Source of the DNA: Paracoccus endophyticus
Lineage (GTDB): Bacteria; Pseudomonadota; Alphaproteobacteria; Rhodobacterales; Rhodobacteraceae
Assembly: GCF_003286075.1 (NCBI RefSeq)
Contig: NZ_QLUV01000012.1
Coordinates: 1 to 64,000, forward strand
Reading direction: 5' to 3'
Length of the DNA: 64,000 nt
Shown: piece after piece, positions 8,342-16,844 of the stretch
Layout of the letters: each line of letters begins with the position of its first letter
How positions within the stretch are numbered: the stretch's first letter is position 1
The notes under the pieces: generated by a model
What the model saw: the letters and a program-made list of their open reading frames with translations, nothing else
What the model was told of the DNA's origin: nothing
The model's database searches: none
Program-made: the position numbers and the translations under genes

Positions 8342-9700
8342 GTGACCACGACACCCATGACGCCCGGCGTGGTGCCGGGGCGTCTGCCGCCTGATGCCTT
8401 TGCCGCGAACTTCAGCGACGTGGCCCCCCCGCTTGACGAACACGAGGCGCGGGTCGCCGCCGACCGCTGTTATTTCTGCCACGACGCGCCCTGCATCACC
8501 GCCTGCCCCACCGGCATCGACATTCCGCTGTTCATCCGCCAGATCGCCACCGGCACCGCCGACGCCGCGGCCATGACGATCCTGCACGACAACATCTTCG
8601 GCGGCATGTGCGGCCGCGTCTGCCCGACCGAGACCCTGTGCGAGGGCGCCTGCGTGCGGATGGAGGCCGAGGGCCGCCCGGTCGAGATCGGCGCGCTGCA
8701 ACGCTATGCCACCGACGGACTCGTGCTGTCGGGCGCCCATCCGTTTCGCCGCGGTGCGCCGACCGGCAAGCGGGTGGCGGTCGTGGGCGCGGGACCTGCG
8801 GGCCTGTCCTGCGCGCACCGGCTGGCGGCCAAGGGCCACGACGTCGTCGTCTTCGATGCGCGCCCCAAGCCCGGCGGGCTGAACGAATACGGCATCGCCA
8901 GCTACAAGGCCGTGGACGGCTTTGCCGCGGCCGAGGTCGAGTGGCTGCTGGGCATCGGCGGGATCGAGCTGCGGCTTGGCCAGCGCCTGGGCCAGCAGGT
9001 CACGCTGGAGGCCCTGCGCGCCGACTATGACGCGGTGTTCCTGGGCATGGGGCTGGCCGGGGTGAACGCCCTGGGCATCGACGCGCCGGGCCAGCGCGAC
9101 GCGGTCGATTTCATCGCCGAGCTGCGCCAGACCGCGGACCTGTCCACCCTGCCGGTGGGCCGCGACGTGGTGGTGATCGGCGGCGGCATGACGGCCGTGG
9201 ATGCGGCCGTGCAGGCGCGGCTGCTGGGGGCGCAGACCGTCACCATCGCCTATCGCCGCGGGCAGGACAGGATGGCCGCCTCGCGTCATGAACAGGACCA
9301 TGCGGTCAAGGCCGGGGTCCGGCTGATGACCAACGCCGCACCCCTGGCGGCCGAGGGCGGCGCGGTTGTGCTGGCCCATACCGCCGACCTGCCAGACGGC
9401 CGCCTGCTGAACACGGGCGAGCGGATCGGCCTTCCCGCGGACATGATCCTGACCGCCATCGGCCAGCGGCTTGCGGGCGTGCCCGAGGGGATCGCGCTGG
9501 CCGGCGGCAAGATCGCCGTCACCGGGCCCGGCCGGACCTCGATCGCGGGGGTCTGGGCGGGGGGCGACTGCGCGGCGGGCGGCGACGATCTGACCGTGAC
9601 CGCCGTGGCCGAGGGCCGCGACGCGGCCGAGGACATCCACGCGCATCTGGCGGGCCAGCCGTTGGCCCCCGTCGATGCGCCCGACATGAGGGCTGAGTGA
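8342..9700 (+). CDS. preT: NAD-dependent dihydropyrimidine dehydrogenase subunit PreT
   Basis: A 452-aa flavoprotein, GTG start after the binding site gggaggt. The N-terminal ~130 residues hold the cysteine clusters CYFCHDAPCITACP and CGRVCPTETLCEGAC that bind Fe-S centres in GltD/PreT proteins. A FAD-binding GAGPAGLSCAHRLA follows at about residue 143, and an NAD-binding GGGMTAVDAA at about 280. With PreA it forms the enzyme that reduces uracil and thymine in the first step of reductive pyrimidine degradation. It overlaps preA by one base (TGATG). The dihydropyrimidinase and beta-ureidopropionase genes often found beside preTA are not in this window. Confidence 0.92.
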   Translation: MTTTPMTPGVVPGRLPPDAFAANFSDVAPPLDEHEARVAADRCYFCHDAPCITACPTGIDIPLFIRQIATGTADAAAMTILHDNIFGGMCGRVCPTETLCEGACVRMEAEGRPVEIGALQRYATDGLVLSGAHPFRRGAPTGKRVAVVGAGPAGLSCAHRLAAKGHDVVVFDARPKPGGLNEYGIASYKAVDGFAAAEVEWLLGIGGIELRLGQRLGQQVTLEALRADYDAVFLGMGLAGVNALGIDAPGQRDAVDFIAELRQTADLSTLPVGRDVVVIGGGMTAVDAAVQARLLGAQTVTIAYRRGQDRMAASRHEQDHAVKAGVRLMTNAAPLAAEGGAVVLAHTADLPDGRLLNTGERIGLPADMILTAIGQRLAGVPEGIALAGGKIAVTGPGRTSIAGVWAGGDCAAGGDDLTVTAVAEGRDAAEDIHAHLAGQPLAPVDAPDMRAE

Positions 9701-10998
9701 TGGCCGACCTTCGCAGCGACTTCATCGGGATTCGCTCGCCCAACCCGTTCTGGCTGGCCTCGGCGCCCCCCACCGACAAGGAATACAACGTCCGCCGCGC
9801 CTTTCAGGCCGGCTGGGGCGGCGTGGTGTGGAAGACGCTGGGCCTGGACGGCCCCCCGGTCGTCAACGTGAACGGGCCGCGCTATGGCGTGATCCACGGC
9901 GCCGACCGTCGCGTCCTTGGCATCAACAACATCGAACTGATCACCGACCGGCCGCTTCAGGTGAACCTGGACGAGATCAAGTCGGTCAAGCGCGACTATC
10001 CCGACCGTGCCCTGGTCATCAGCCTGATGGTGCCCTGCGACGAGGAATCGTGGACATCGATCCTGTCGCGGATCGAGGACACCGGCGCCGACGGAGTCGA
10101 GTTGAACTTCGGTTGCCCGCACGGCATGGCCGAGCGCGGCATGGGGTCTGCGGTGGGCCAGGTGCCCGAATACATCGAGATGGTGACGCGCTGGGTCAAG
10201 AGCCACTCGCGCATGCCCTGCATCGTCAAGCTGACCCCCAACGTCGCCGACATCCGCAAGCCGGCCGAGGCTGCGCGGCGCGGTGGCGCGGATGCGGTCA
10301 GCCTGATCAACACGATCAACTCGATCACCTCGGTCGATCTGGACCTGTTCGCGCCGCAGCCGACCATCGACGGCAAGGGCACGCACGGCGGCTATTGCGG
10401 GCCGGCGGTCAAGCCCATTGCGCTGAACATGGTGGCCGAGATCGCGCGCAACCCGGCCACCCGCGGCCTGCCGATCAGCGGCATCGGCGGCGTGACCACC
10501 TGGCGCGACGCGGCCGAGTTCATGGCGCTGGGCGCCGGCAACGTGCAGGTCTGCACCGCGGCCATGACCTATGGCTTCAAGGTCGTGCAGGAGATGATCT
10601 CGGGCCTGCGCGACTATCTGGACGGCCGCGACATGGCGCTGTCGGACCTGATCGGGCGCGCGGTCCCGAACGTCACGGACTGGCAGTACCTCAACCTCGA
10701 CTACATGACCAAGGCGGTGATCGACCAGGATCTGTGCATCCATTGCGGCCGCTGCTATGCGGCCTGCGAGGATACGTCGCATCAGGCGATCGCCATGGAC
10801 CCCGGCCGCATCTTCCGCGTGAAAGAGGAAGACTGCGTCGCCTGCAACCTGTGCGTGGACGTCTGCCCGGTCGAGAATTGCATCACCATGCGCGAACTGG
10901 CGCCGGGCGAGGTGGACCCCCGCACCGGCCGCACCGCCGGCGGCTTTCGCGACTGGACGCAGCATCCCAACAACCCGATGGCACAGGCCGCGGAATAA
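9700..10998 (+). CDS. preA: NAD-dependent dihydropyrimidine dehydrogenase subunit PreA
   Basis: A 432-aa catalytic subunit. The N-terminal ~310 residues form the FMN-binding TIM barrel of the dihydroorotate dehydrogenase superfamily, with WKTLG, NFGCPHGM (the catalytic cysteine of this class lies in a loop near here), and GIGGVTTWRDAAEF at the phosphate site. The C-terminus has two 4Fe-4S ferredoxin motifs, CIHCGRCYAAC and CVACNLCVDVCPVENC. The ATG at 9700 was chosen over a GTG three bases earlier because it keeps the standard MADL start and the TGATG coupling with preT. A bidirectional terminator lies 36 bp downstream. Confidence 0.93.
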   Translation: MADLRSDFIGIRSPNPFWLASAPPTDKEYNVRRAFQAGWGGVVWKTLGLDGPPVVNVNGPRYGVIHGADRRVLGINNIELITDRPLQVNLDEIKSVKRDYPDRALVISLMVPCDEESWTSILSRIEDTGADGVELNFGCPHGMAERGMGSAVGQVPEYIEMVTRWVKSHSRMPCIVKLTPNVADIRKPAEAARRGGADAVSLINTINSITSVDLDLFAPQPTIDGKGTHGGYCGPAVKPIALNMVAEIARNPATRGLPISGIGGVTTWRDAAEFMALGAGNVQVCTAAMTYGFKVVQEMISGLRDYLDGRDMALSDLIGRAVPNVTDWQYLNLDYMTKAVIDQDLCIHCGRCYAACEDTSHQAIAMDPGRIFRVKEEDCVACNLCVDVCPVENCITMRELAPGEVDPRTGRTAGGFRDWTQHPNNPMAQAAE

Positions 10999-11033
10999 GG
11001 CGGCATTGCCCCCATCGGGATTGTTCAGCAAGG

Positions 11034-11059
11034 AAAAAGCGGTACCGGGCCGCTTTTTT
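11034..11059. terminator. Bidirectional intrinsic terminator between preA and tRNA-Leu
   Basis: The stem aaaaagcgg / ccgctttttt with a 7-nt loop gives a U run on both strands. It ends preA on the plus strand and the tRNA-Leu transcript on the minus strand, two bases beyond the encoded CCA. Confidence 0.8.
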
Positions 11060-11060
11060 C

Positions 11061-11146
11061 TGGTACCCGAGGTCGGACTCGAACCGACATATCCTTGCGG
11101 ATGGCGGATTTTGAATCCGCTGCGTCTACCATTCCGCCACTCGGGC
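11061..11146 (-). tRNA. tRNA-Leu (anticodon CAA)
   Basis: Read on the minus strand, the acceptor stem GCCCGAG pairs with CTCGGGT. The D-arm GTGGCGGAATGGTAGACGC, an anticodon stem GCGGA/TCCGC enclosing TTCAAAA (anticodon CAA), a long variable arm and the T-arm GGTTCGAGTCC all follow. CCA is encoded. The gene is 86 nt, the usual class II length. There is no sign of integration at this site. Confidence 0.95.
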
Positions 11147-11199
11147 CCCGGCTGGGTGCAGTGCAGCGATAGCGTGGCCGCGCGGGCCGCGCAAGCCGG

Positions 11200-12147
11200 T
11201 CAGATCAGCGCCAGCCTTTGCAGACGCGCCGAACGCAGCGCCGCGAAGTCGTCCCCCGCGTGATAGGATGATCGCGTCAGCGGCGTCGCCGACACCATCA
11301 GGAACCCCTTGCCATAGGCGGCCTTTTCGTAACCCGCGAACTCCTCGGGGGTGACAAAGCGGTCCACGCGGTGATGCTTGGGCGTCGGTTGCAGGTACTG
11401 GCCAATGGTGATGAAGTCGATGTCGGCCGCCCGCATGTCATCCATCACCTGCAAGACCCCCTGACGATCCTCGCCCAGGCCGACCATGATGCCGGATTTG
11501 GTGAACATCGCGGGGTCCAGTTCCTTGACCCGCTGCAGCAGCCGCAGGCTGTGGAAATAGCGCGCCCCGGGCCGGACGGTCGGATACAGGCCGGGAACGG
11601 TTTCCAGGTTGTGGTTGAACACGTCCGGTCGCGCCGCCAGCACGGTTTCCAGCGCGCCGGGTCCGGCCTTCAGGAAGTCGGGGGTCAGCACCTCGATGGT
11701 GCTGTCGGGGCTGCGGTGGCGGATGGCGCGGATGGTCTGGGCGAAATGCTCGGCCCCCCCATCGTCCAGATCGTCGCGGTCCACGCTGGTGATCACGACG
11801 TGCTTGAGCCCCAGCTTTGCGACGGCATGGGCGACGCGGCCCGGCTCGAACACGTCCAGCGCGCGGGGCTTGCCGGTGATGACGTTGCAGAACGAACAGC
11901 CGCGCGTGCAGATCTCGCCCATGATCATCATGGTGGCGTGGCCCTGGCTCCAGCATTCGCCGACATTGGGGCAGCCAGCCTCTTCGCAGACGGTGGACAG
12001 GCTGTTGTCGCGCAGGATGTCGCGCGTGTCCTTGTAGCCCTGGCTGACCGGGGCCTTGACACGAATCCAGGCGGGCTTTTTCGGCTGGGCCTGGTCGGGG
12101 CGGTGGGCCTTTTCGGGGTGACGCAGGATCGGGGGCGTGTCTGCCAT
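11200..12147 (-). CDS. lipA: Lipoyl synthase
   Basis: A 315-aa radical SAM enzyme that inserts two sulfur atoms into protein-bound octanoyl groups to make lipoyl cofactor for pyruvate and 2-oxoglutarate dehydrogenases and the glycine cleavage system. The auxiliary 4Fe-4S cluster ligands are [12 protein letters not shown] and the radical SAM ligands are CTRGCSFC. The family hallmark RSSYHAGD lies near the C-terminus. The ATG at 12147 was chosen because GAGGAG lies 7 bp upstream. The open frame extends 24 residues further but without a binding site. It is transcribed toward tRNA-Leu and divergent from the peroxiredoxin gene. Confidence 0.95.
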   Translation of the reverse strand: MADTPPILRHPEKAHRPDQAQPKKPAWIRVKAPVSQGYKDTRDILRDNSLSTVCEEAGCPNVGECWSQGHATMMIMGEICTRGCSFCNVITGKPRALDVFEPGRVAHAVAKLGLKHVVITSVDRDDLDDGGAEHFAQTIRAIRHRSPDSTIEVLTPDFLKAGPGALETVLAARPDVFNHNLETVPGLYPTVRPGARYFHSLRLLQRVKELDPAMFTKSGIMVGLGEDRQGVLQVMDDMRAADIDFITIGQYLQPTPKHHRVDRFVTPEEFAGYEKAAYGKGFLMVSATPLTRSSYHAGDDFAALRSARLQRLALI

Positions 12148-12232
12148 GATCTCCTCGGGCGCGATTTGCCCACAGGTAACGGATTGCGCGGGGTTGATCA
12201 ACGCCGCCGGCTTTGCCACATCAGGTCATGCT

Positions 12233-12247
12233 GCATTGCGGCAATGC
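12233..12247. promoter_or_regulatory. Perfect palindrome upstream of the peroxiredoxin gene
   Basis: GCATTGC-G-GCAATGC is a perfect 7-1-7 inverted repeat about 30 bp before the peroxiredoxin start, in the divergent lipA/peroxiredoxin promoter region. It could be an operator for a peroxide- or redox-responsive factor. No known consensus was matched, so the factor is unknown. Confidence 0.3.
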
Positions 12248-12277
12248 TGATGCGGCAGACACATGAAAGGATGACCG

Positions 12278-12823
12278 ATGAAAGCCGGCGACAAGCTGCC
12301 CGACGTGACCTTCCACACCCGTGTCCGCGACGACTCGATCGGCGGACCGAACCCCTATCGGTGGCAGCCGATGACGACCGCCGACTACTTCGCCGGCAAG
12401 CGCGTCGTGTTGTTCTCGCTGCCGGGGGCGTTCACGCCCACCTGCTCGACCTATCAGCTGCCCGGCTTTGAAAAGGCGGCGGCCGAGCTGGACAAGCTGG
12501 GCATCGACGCCATCTATTGCGTGTCCGTCAACGACAGCTTCGTGATGAACCAGTGGGCCAAGGGCCAGGACCTGGCCCATGTGCAGGTGATCCCCGACGG
12601 GTCGGGCGCGTTCACCCAGGCGGTCGGCATGCTGGTTCGCAAGGACAACGTCGGCTTTGGCGCGCGGTCGTGGCGCTATGCCGCCATCGTGGACGACGGC
12701 GTCGTCGAGAAGCTGTTCGAGGAGCCGGGCCGGTGCGACGACTGCGCCGACGACCCCTATGGCGAAACCTCGCCCGAGACGGTGCTGGCCTATCTGCGCG
12801 AAACCGCAGGCGTTGCTGCCTGA
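12278..12823 (+). CDS. Prx5-type peroxiredoxin
   Basis: A 181-aa cytoplasmic peroxiredoxin that reduces hydrogen peroxide and organic hydroperoxides. The peroxidatic cysteine is C56 in PGAFTPTCS, the hallmark of the Prx5/hybrid peroxiredoxin group. A second cysteine lies at C81 (YCVSVND), and CDDC lies near the C-terminus. The ATG at 12278 follows gaaaggatgacc. Family members commonly use glutathione/glutaredoxin as reductant; that partner is not adjacent, although gor lies about 10 kb away. Confidence 0.9.
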   Translation: MKAGDKLPDVTFHTRVRDDSIGGPNPYRWQPMTTADYFAGKRVVLFSLPGAFTPTCSTYQLPGFEKAAAELDKLGIDAIYCVSVNDSFVMNQWAKGQDLAHVQVIPDGSGAFTQAVGMLVRKDNVGFGARSWRYAAIVDDGVVEKLFEEPGRCDDCADDPYGETSPETVLAYLRETAGVAA

Positions 12824-12831
12824 CACCCGCC

Positions 12832-12849
12832 GGGGGCCGCATCGCCCCC
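12832..12849. terminator. Probable hairpin terminator after the peroxiredoxin gene
   Basis: A six-base G/C stem, gggggc / gcccccc, with a 6-7-nt loop lies 9 bp after the stop codon, between converging genes. No clear U run follows, so it is a moderate candidate. Confidence 0.4.
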
Positions 12850-12909
12850 CCATGACGACAGGCGCGCGCGCGACAGGGCCGCGTGCGCGCCCGACACGGG
12901 GAACGCGGG

Positions 12910-14241
12910 TCAGCCGATCAGCGGGCGGCCCGACCCATAGGTATCGGCATAGTGCCGGTCCAGCCGCATCAGGGCCAGCCGAAGGACGATCTTTCCCGAC
13001 CGGGCGGACCAGCCCAGGCGGCGTTCGGTCAGCTCGATCCCTTCCAGAAAGCAGCAGACCCGCAGGACCAGGTCCCCCATGCCCGGCCCCAGTTCGCGCA
13101 GGGCGGCGGCCACGCGGCGGCGTGCGCCATCGGACCCGCCCCCGCCCGCATCATGGCGGCTGACGTCGATTCCCGCGGTCATGAAGCGGTCCCAGTTCTG
13201 CGCCACCCGTGCGCCCATCTGCGCCAGCTCGAAGTCCTCGCGCAGGCGCTCGCCCGCCGCGACCTGCGCGGCGTCCAGAAAGGGCTGGCCGTTGGCATCG
13301 CGGCGGCGCCCCAGCACCTGCAACGGGCTTTCCGCGATGTTGACGCGCATCCGGCGACGCCCCTCGCCGTCGGGGTCGTCCAGCACGCGATCCTCGTAGA
13401 TGCGGTGGCGCTGGGCGTGCAGGGGGCCCGGGTCGGGTGCGGGGGCAAAGCTGGCTGCGGCCTCGGCCAGACCGGGTGGCGCCGGGGTTTCGACCGGCGG
13501 CAGGCCCTGCCCTGCCCTGCTATCCCCCGATCCGGCCTGGTCGCAAGCGGCCGTCACCGGGCTTGCATCCCTGAAATCGGACGCCTGCGGGACGAAGAAG
13601 GCCCGGCCCGCGACCATCCCCTTCAGCGCGGCGCGACCGGCCGGGGTGATCGCGTGCCGCGTGATCCTGCCCTGTCCGACCAGTGCGACCCAGCCGCGCA
13701 GCGCCATCAGTTCGGCAAGCCGCCGGTCCAGAATGGCGGTGCGGATGTCGGACCGCGTGACGATAGCCTTGTCCAGTCCCGCGGCCACTGCCAGCACGGC
13801 GCCGGGTTCGGCCAGACGGCGCAGGATGCGGCGCAGCTGGTCCTGGTCGTGCAGGCTGATGGCACCGGCGGCACCATTCGCCCCGCCGGCATGGTCCACG
13901 GCCCGGTCCACCAGGGGATCGTCGCGACGCGCCTCGAACCGGCGGATGCGGCGCAGGATGGTCGAGGCGTGGCACCCGGTTTCCCGCGCCAGTGCCCGGA
14001 TCGTGGCGCCGCCCTCGACGTGGCGCAGATACAGGCGGGCATCCTCGGGCAGGCCGCTCGGCATCGGCCCCGTGGCGGCCTCTGCCTGTCCGGCGACGCT
14101 GCTCGCCAGGGCCGGCCGGGGCGTGGCCGTCAGCTCGACCAGGTCCTGCAGGATTCCTGCAGCGGCGGCGGCAGGGTGCAGCCCTCTGCCGGCCGGCCCG
14201 ATGGCTGCGGCGTCAGAGAAATCACCCGTCAGTATCGTCAT
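12910..14241 (-). CDS. DUF6456 domain protein with helix-turn-helix
   Basis: A 443-aa protein of the DUF6456 family, conserved in Rhodobacterales and uncharacterised. A helix-turn-helix is visible in GGATIRALARETGCHASTIL, with further helical DNA-binding-like text (HAITPAGRAALKGMVAG) in the middle. The C-terminal ~190 residues, from ESPLQVLGRRRDANG to the end, form the DUF6456 domain, including FLEGIELTERRLGWSARSGK. It is probably a transcription factor or chromatin-associated protein (inference). The ATG at 14241 was chosen because the longer frame adds 37 residues of poor coding character. It is divergent from the DUF6477 gene across a 214-bp promoter region. Confidence 0.75.
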   Translation of the reverse strand: MTILTGDFSDAAAIGPAGRGLHPAAAAAGILQDLVELTATPRPALASSVAGQAEAATGPMPSGLPEDARLYLRHVEGGATIRALARETGCHASTILRRIRRFEARRDDPLVDRAVDHAGGANGAAGAISLHDQDQLRRILRRLAEPGAVLAVAAGLDKAIVTRSDIRTAILDRRLAELMALRGWVALVGQGRITRHAITPAGRAALKGMVAGRAFFVPQASDFRDASPVTAACDQAGSGDSRAGQGLPPVETPAPPGLAEAAASFAPAPDPGPLHAQRHRIYEDRVLDDPDGEGRRRMRVNIAESPLQVLGRRRDANGQPFLDAAQVAAGERLREDFELAQMGARVAQNWDRFMTAGIDVSRHDAGGGGSDGARRRVAAALRELGPGMGDLVLRVCCFLEGIELTERRLGWSARSGKIVLRLALMRLDRHYADTYGSGRPLIG

Positions 14242-14455
14242 GTCCGATGTGTCCTCGTGATCCTGGGGCCGCCCGTCGCGGCCTTGGGGCTTGGTGGGGA
14301 ACCCGCCTGCACGGCAGGTCGTCATGTCACATCGGTGATGAATCGCTAACAATCCCTAAAGAAATCCTGCCCCCACGAACGCTGCCCACGGCTGTGGCGC
14401 AACACACCTGCAAGGCGAGCAGACTGTCCGCACCAACCCCGATGCGAGGTCTGCC

Positions 14456-14833
14456 ATGTCTGATCTGTCCCCCTTCGATCCTACCGACTGCCGTCCCGTT
14501 GCGGCCCCCGCCGCCCCGGTGATCGCCTTTCCCGTGCCCCGGATCGCGGCGCCGTTGCGGCGGCCGCGGGTGCTGCTGGCGGCGGCCCGCGCCGGTCAGG
14601 CGGGATGGCGGCGCGACCGCGCGCTGCGGCGCCTGATGCGCAGCGAGGTGACGCCCCGTCCCGGCGCCGCACTGCCCTGGCTGCGCGCCGAGGAGGACCG
14701 GCTGAACTGCGCCCGGATCGAGGGGGCCGCCGACTATGACATGCAGCGCCACGTCCTGGTGCTGATCGCGCTGGTGGCCGAGATCGGATCGACGGTCGCA
14801 GCCGGGCCGCGCCTGCGCCTGGTCGGGGGCTGA
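14456..14833 (+). CDS. DUF6477 family protein
   Basis: A 125-aa basic protein. The core LRRPRVLLAAARAGQAGWRRD, continuing to LRRLMRS (about residues 35-63), is the DUF6477 signature: a small family found beside DUF6456 genes in Rhodobacterales. The remainder predicts two helices, with ALPWLRAEEDRLNCARIEG between them and a hydrophobic VLVLIALVAEIG near the end. No enzyme motif or signal peptide is present. Shared neighbourhood with the divergent DUF6456 regulator suggests related function or shared regulation; nothing more can be said from sequence. Confidence 0.7.
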   Translation: MSDLSPFDPTDCRPVAAPAAPVIAFPVPRIAAPLRRPRVLLAAARAGQAGWRRDRALRRLMRSEVTPRPGAALPWLRAEEDRLNCARIEGAADYDMQRHVLVLIALVAEIGSTVAAGPRLRLVGG

Positions 14834-14849
14834 GGCCCGCCTGCCGCCG

Positions 14850-16466
14850 TCAGCGGCTGCGCAGGATCGACCCCAGCACCCCGCGCACGATCGCGGTGCC
14901 CGCCCGCGTGCCGATCGCGCGGGCCATGCTTTTGCCGAACGCCGTGGCCATCGTGTCGCCGCGCGGCGTGCGGGCCGCGGTCGGCCCGGGCCGGATCTGG
15001 ATGCCGGCATCGGCGCGCCGTGTCCCGCGCGACGGCATCTCGAACAGATCGGCGTCGGCGGTCTGCGCCGCGGCGTCGGCGGCGCGCTGGGCCAGCGCCT
15101 CGTGCGCCGAGGCGCGGTCGATCGTCCGGGCATATTTTAGCGCCAGCGGCGACAGCTGCACGATCCGCGCCCGGTCCTCGTCCGCGATCGGCCCCATGCG
15201 CGACAGCGGCGGGCGGATCAGGGTCCGCTGCGCCATCCCCGGCGCGCCGCTCTCCTCCAGCAGCGAGGTCACGGCCTCGCCCGTCCCCACCTCGCGGATG
15301 GCCTGCGCGGTGTCGAAGGCCGGGTTGGGCCGATAGTTTTCGGCCGCGGTCTTCAGCGCCCTGGTGTCCTTGGGGGTATAGGCGCGCAGGGCGTGCTGGA
15401 TGCGATTGCCCAGTTGCCCCAGCACCGAGTCGGGCAGGTCCGCGGGGTTCTGGGTGACGAACCACACGCTGACCCCCTTGGACCGGATCAGCCGCGCCAC
15501 CTGTTCGACCTTGTCGATCAGCGCACCGGGCGCATCGTCGAACAGCAGATGTGCCTCGTCGAAAAAGAACGCAAGCCGCGGCTTGTCGGGGTCGCCCACC
15601 TCGGGCAGTTGCTCGAACAGTTCGGACAGCAGCCACAGCAGCAACGTCGCGTAAAGGCGCGGCGACTGCATCAGCCGGTCGGCCGCCAGGATGTTGACGA
15701 CCCCCTTGCCGGAAGCATCCACCCGCATCAGATCGGCCAGGTCCAGCGCCGGTTCCCCGAACAGCCGGTCGCCCCCCTGCCCCTCCAGAACCATCAGGCC
15801 GCGCTGGATCGCGCCCACCGAGGCGGTCGAGACATTGCCGTAGCGCAGGCTCAGCTCTTTCGCGTTCTGTCCCACCCAGACCAGCATCGACTGAAGGTCC
15901 TTGAGGTCGAGGATCGGCAAGCCCTGCTCGTCGGCGATGCGAAAGACGAGGGTCATGACGCCTTCCTGCGCGGGGGTCAGGTCCATCAGCCGCGACAGCA
16001 GCAGCGGTCCCATCTCGGTGGGGGTGGTCCTGACGGGATGACCCTTTTCGCCGAACACGTCCCAGTAGGTGACGGGAAAACCCTGGTGGTCCAGCGGCAT
16101 CCCGATGCGCGCGGCGCGGCTGGCGAACGGCTGGGCCAGGGCGGGGTCGGTGCCGCCGGGCTGGGCCATGCCGGCCAGATCGCCCTTGACGTCCGACAGC
16201 ACCACCGGCACCCCCGCCAGCGACAGCGACTCGGCCAGGGTCTGCAGCGTCACCGTCTTGCCGGTGCCGGTGGCGCCCGCGATCAGCCCGTGACGGTTGG
16301 CGCGGCGCAACAGCAGATGCTGCGGGTCGGTATGGTCGGGCCCGGCCCCGCCAAGCAGGATGCAGCCACGGTCCAGGTCCACGACGCGCCGCAGCGGCGT
16401 CCCGGGCGATGCGCCCTGGTCGGCGGGCAGGGCAGCGTCGGGCAGGGTCGGGGTCGGATCGGTCAC
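14850..16466 (-). CDS. HerA-type ATPase, DUF853 family
   Basis: A 538-aa P-loop ATPase of the DUF853/YjgR group in the HerA-FtsK superfamily. The Walker A GATGTGKTVT lies at about residue 65, and Walker B in KPRLAFFFDEAHLLFD near 265. The C-terminal tail is rich in basic residues and ends in GVLGSILRSR. HerA relatives pump or translocate DNA, but the role of the YjgR branch is not established. I chose the GTG at 16466 because GAGGA lies 5 bp upstream; a 24-residue longer frame lacks this. It converges on the DUF6477 gene with a 16-bp gap. Confidence 0.85.
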   Translation of the reverse strand: MTDPTPTLPDAALPADQGASPGTPLRRVVDLDRGCILLGGAGPDHTDPQHLLLRRANRHGLIAGATGTGKTVTLQTLAESLSLAGVPVVLSDVKGDLAGMAQPGGTDPALAQPFASRAARIGMPLDHQGFPVTYWDVFGEKGHPVRTTPTEMGPLLLSRLMDLTPAQEGVMTLVFRIADEQGLPILDLKDLQSMLVWVGQNAKELSLRYGNVSTASVGAIQRGLMVLEGQGGDRLFGEPALDLADLMRVDASGKGVVNILAADRLMQSPRLYATLLLWLLSELFEQLPEVGDPDKPRLAFFFDEAHLLFDDAPGALIDKVEQVARLIRSKGVSVWFVTQNPADLPDSVLGQLGNRIQHALRAYTPKDTRALKTAAENYRPNPAFDTAQAIREVGTGEAVTSLLEESGAPGMAQRTLIRPPLSRMGPIADEDRARIVQLSPLALKYARTIDRASAHEALAQRAADAAAQTADADLFEMPSRGTRRADAGIQIRPGPTAARTPRGDTMATAFGKSMARAIGTRAGTAIVRGVLGSILRSR

Positions 16467-16612
16467 GGCTATCCTCGTGCGCAGGGCTTGCGGCGAGCAT
16501 AGCCCGTTCCGCGCGCCGGGCCAGCCCGGTTCTGCCACGCCCCGCTAGCCGTCCGGCGACGGGTCGCGGTCGGCGCGATTGACGCCCCGCGCGCGGGCGG
16601 ATAGCCTGCGCG

Positions 16613-16680
16613 CAATGATGACCGGCCAGTCCGGCAGGGAAGGAAAAGAAAGGGGCGCTGGCGCAGGCCGCGCCCCTTTT
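16613..16680 (+). ncRNA. Candidate small RNA between divergent genes
   Basis: A sigma70-like promoter TTGACG-N17-TAGCCT (16579-16607) points rightward to a predicted start near 16613. About 67 nt later lies a strong terminator hairpin. The RNA would have a small 5' hairpin (CCGGccagtCCGG), a purine-rich single-stranded linker with AGGGAAGGAAAAG, and the terminator stem. Both flanking genes point away from this spot, so the terminator has no known gene to serve. Promoter plus hairpin plus terminator suggests an sRNA, but no family is recognised. Confidence 0.35.
16649..16680. terminator. Strong orphan terminator hairpin
   Basis: A 10-bp stem (aaaggggcgc / gcgcccctttt region) with an extra 3-bp inner stem has T4 after it on the plus strand and TTTCTTTT after it on the minus strand. 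It lies between genes that diverge from each other, which is why I link it to a candidate small RNA. Confidence 0.7.
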
Positions 16681-16844
16681 GCCATTCCCCCGGCACCCGG
16701 CGCGCCCTGCGGGTCCGTGCGCGATGATGCCCACGCACGCGAGTGTTATGCCCGCCCCTGTGCAGTCGGTCGGGCTTGCCCCTGACAAGGCGAACCACCC
16801 ATGCTAGCACCGCCGCGACGCGTTTCGTCGATAAAGGATGACCC

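Noticed and set aside
11061..11146. tRNA-Leu as a second integration site
   Set aside because: No partial copy of its 3' end was found nearby and the flanks are ordinary housekeeping genes.
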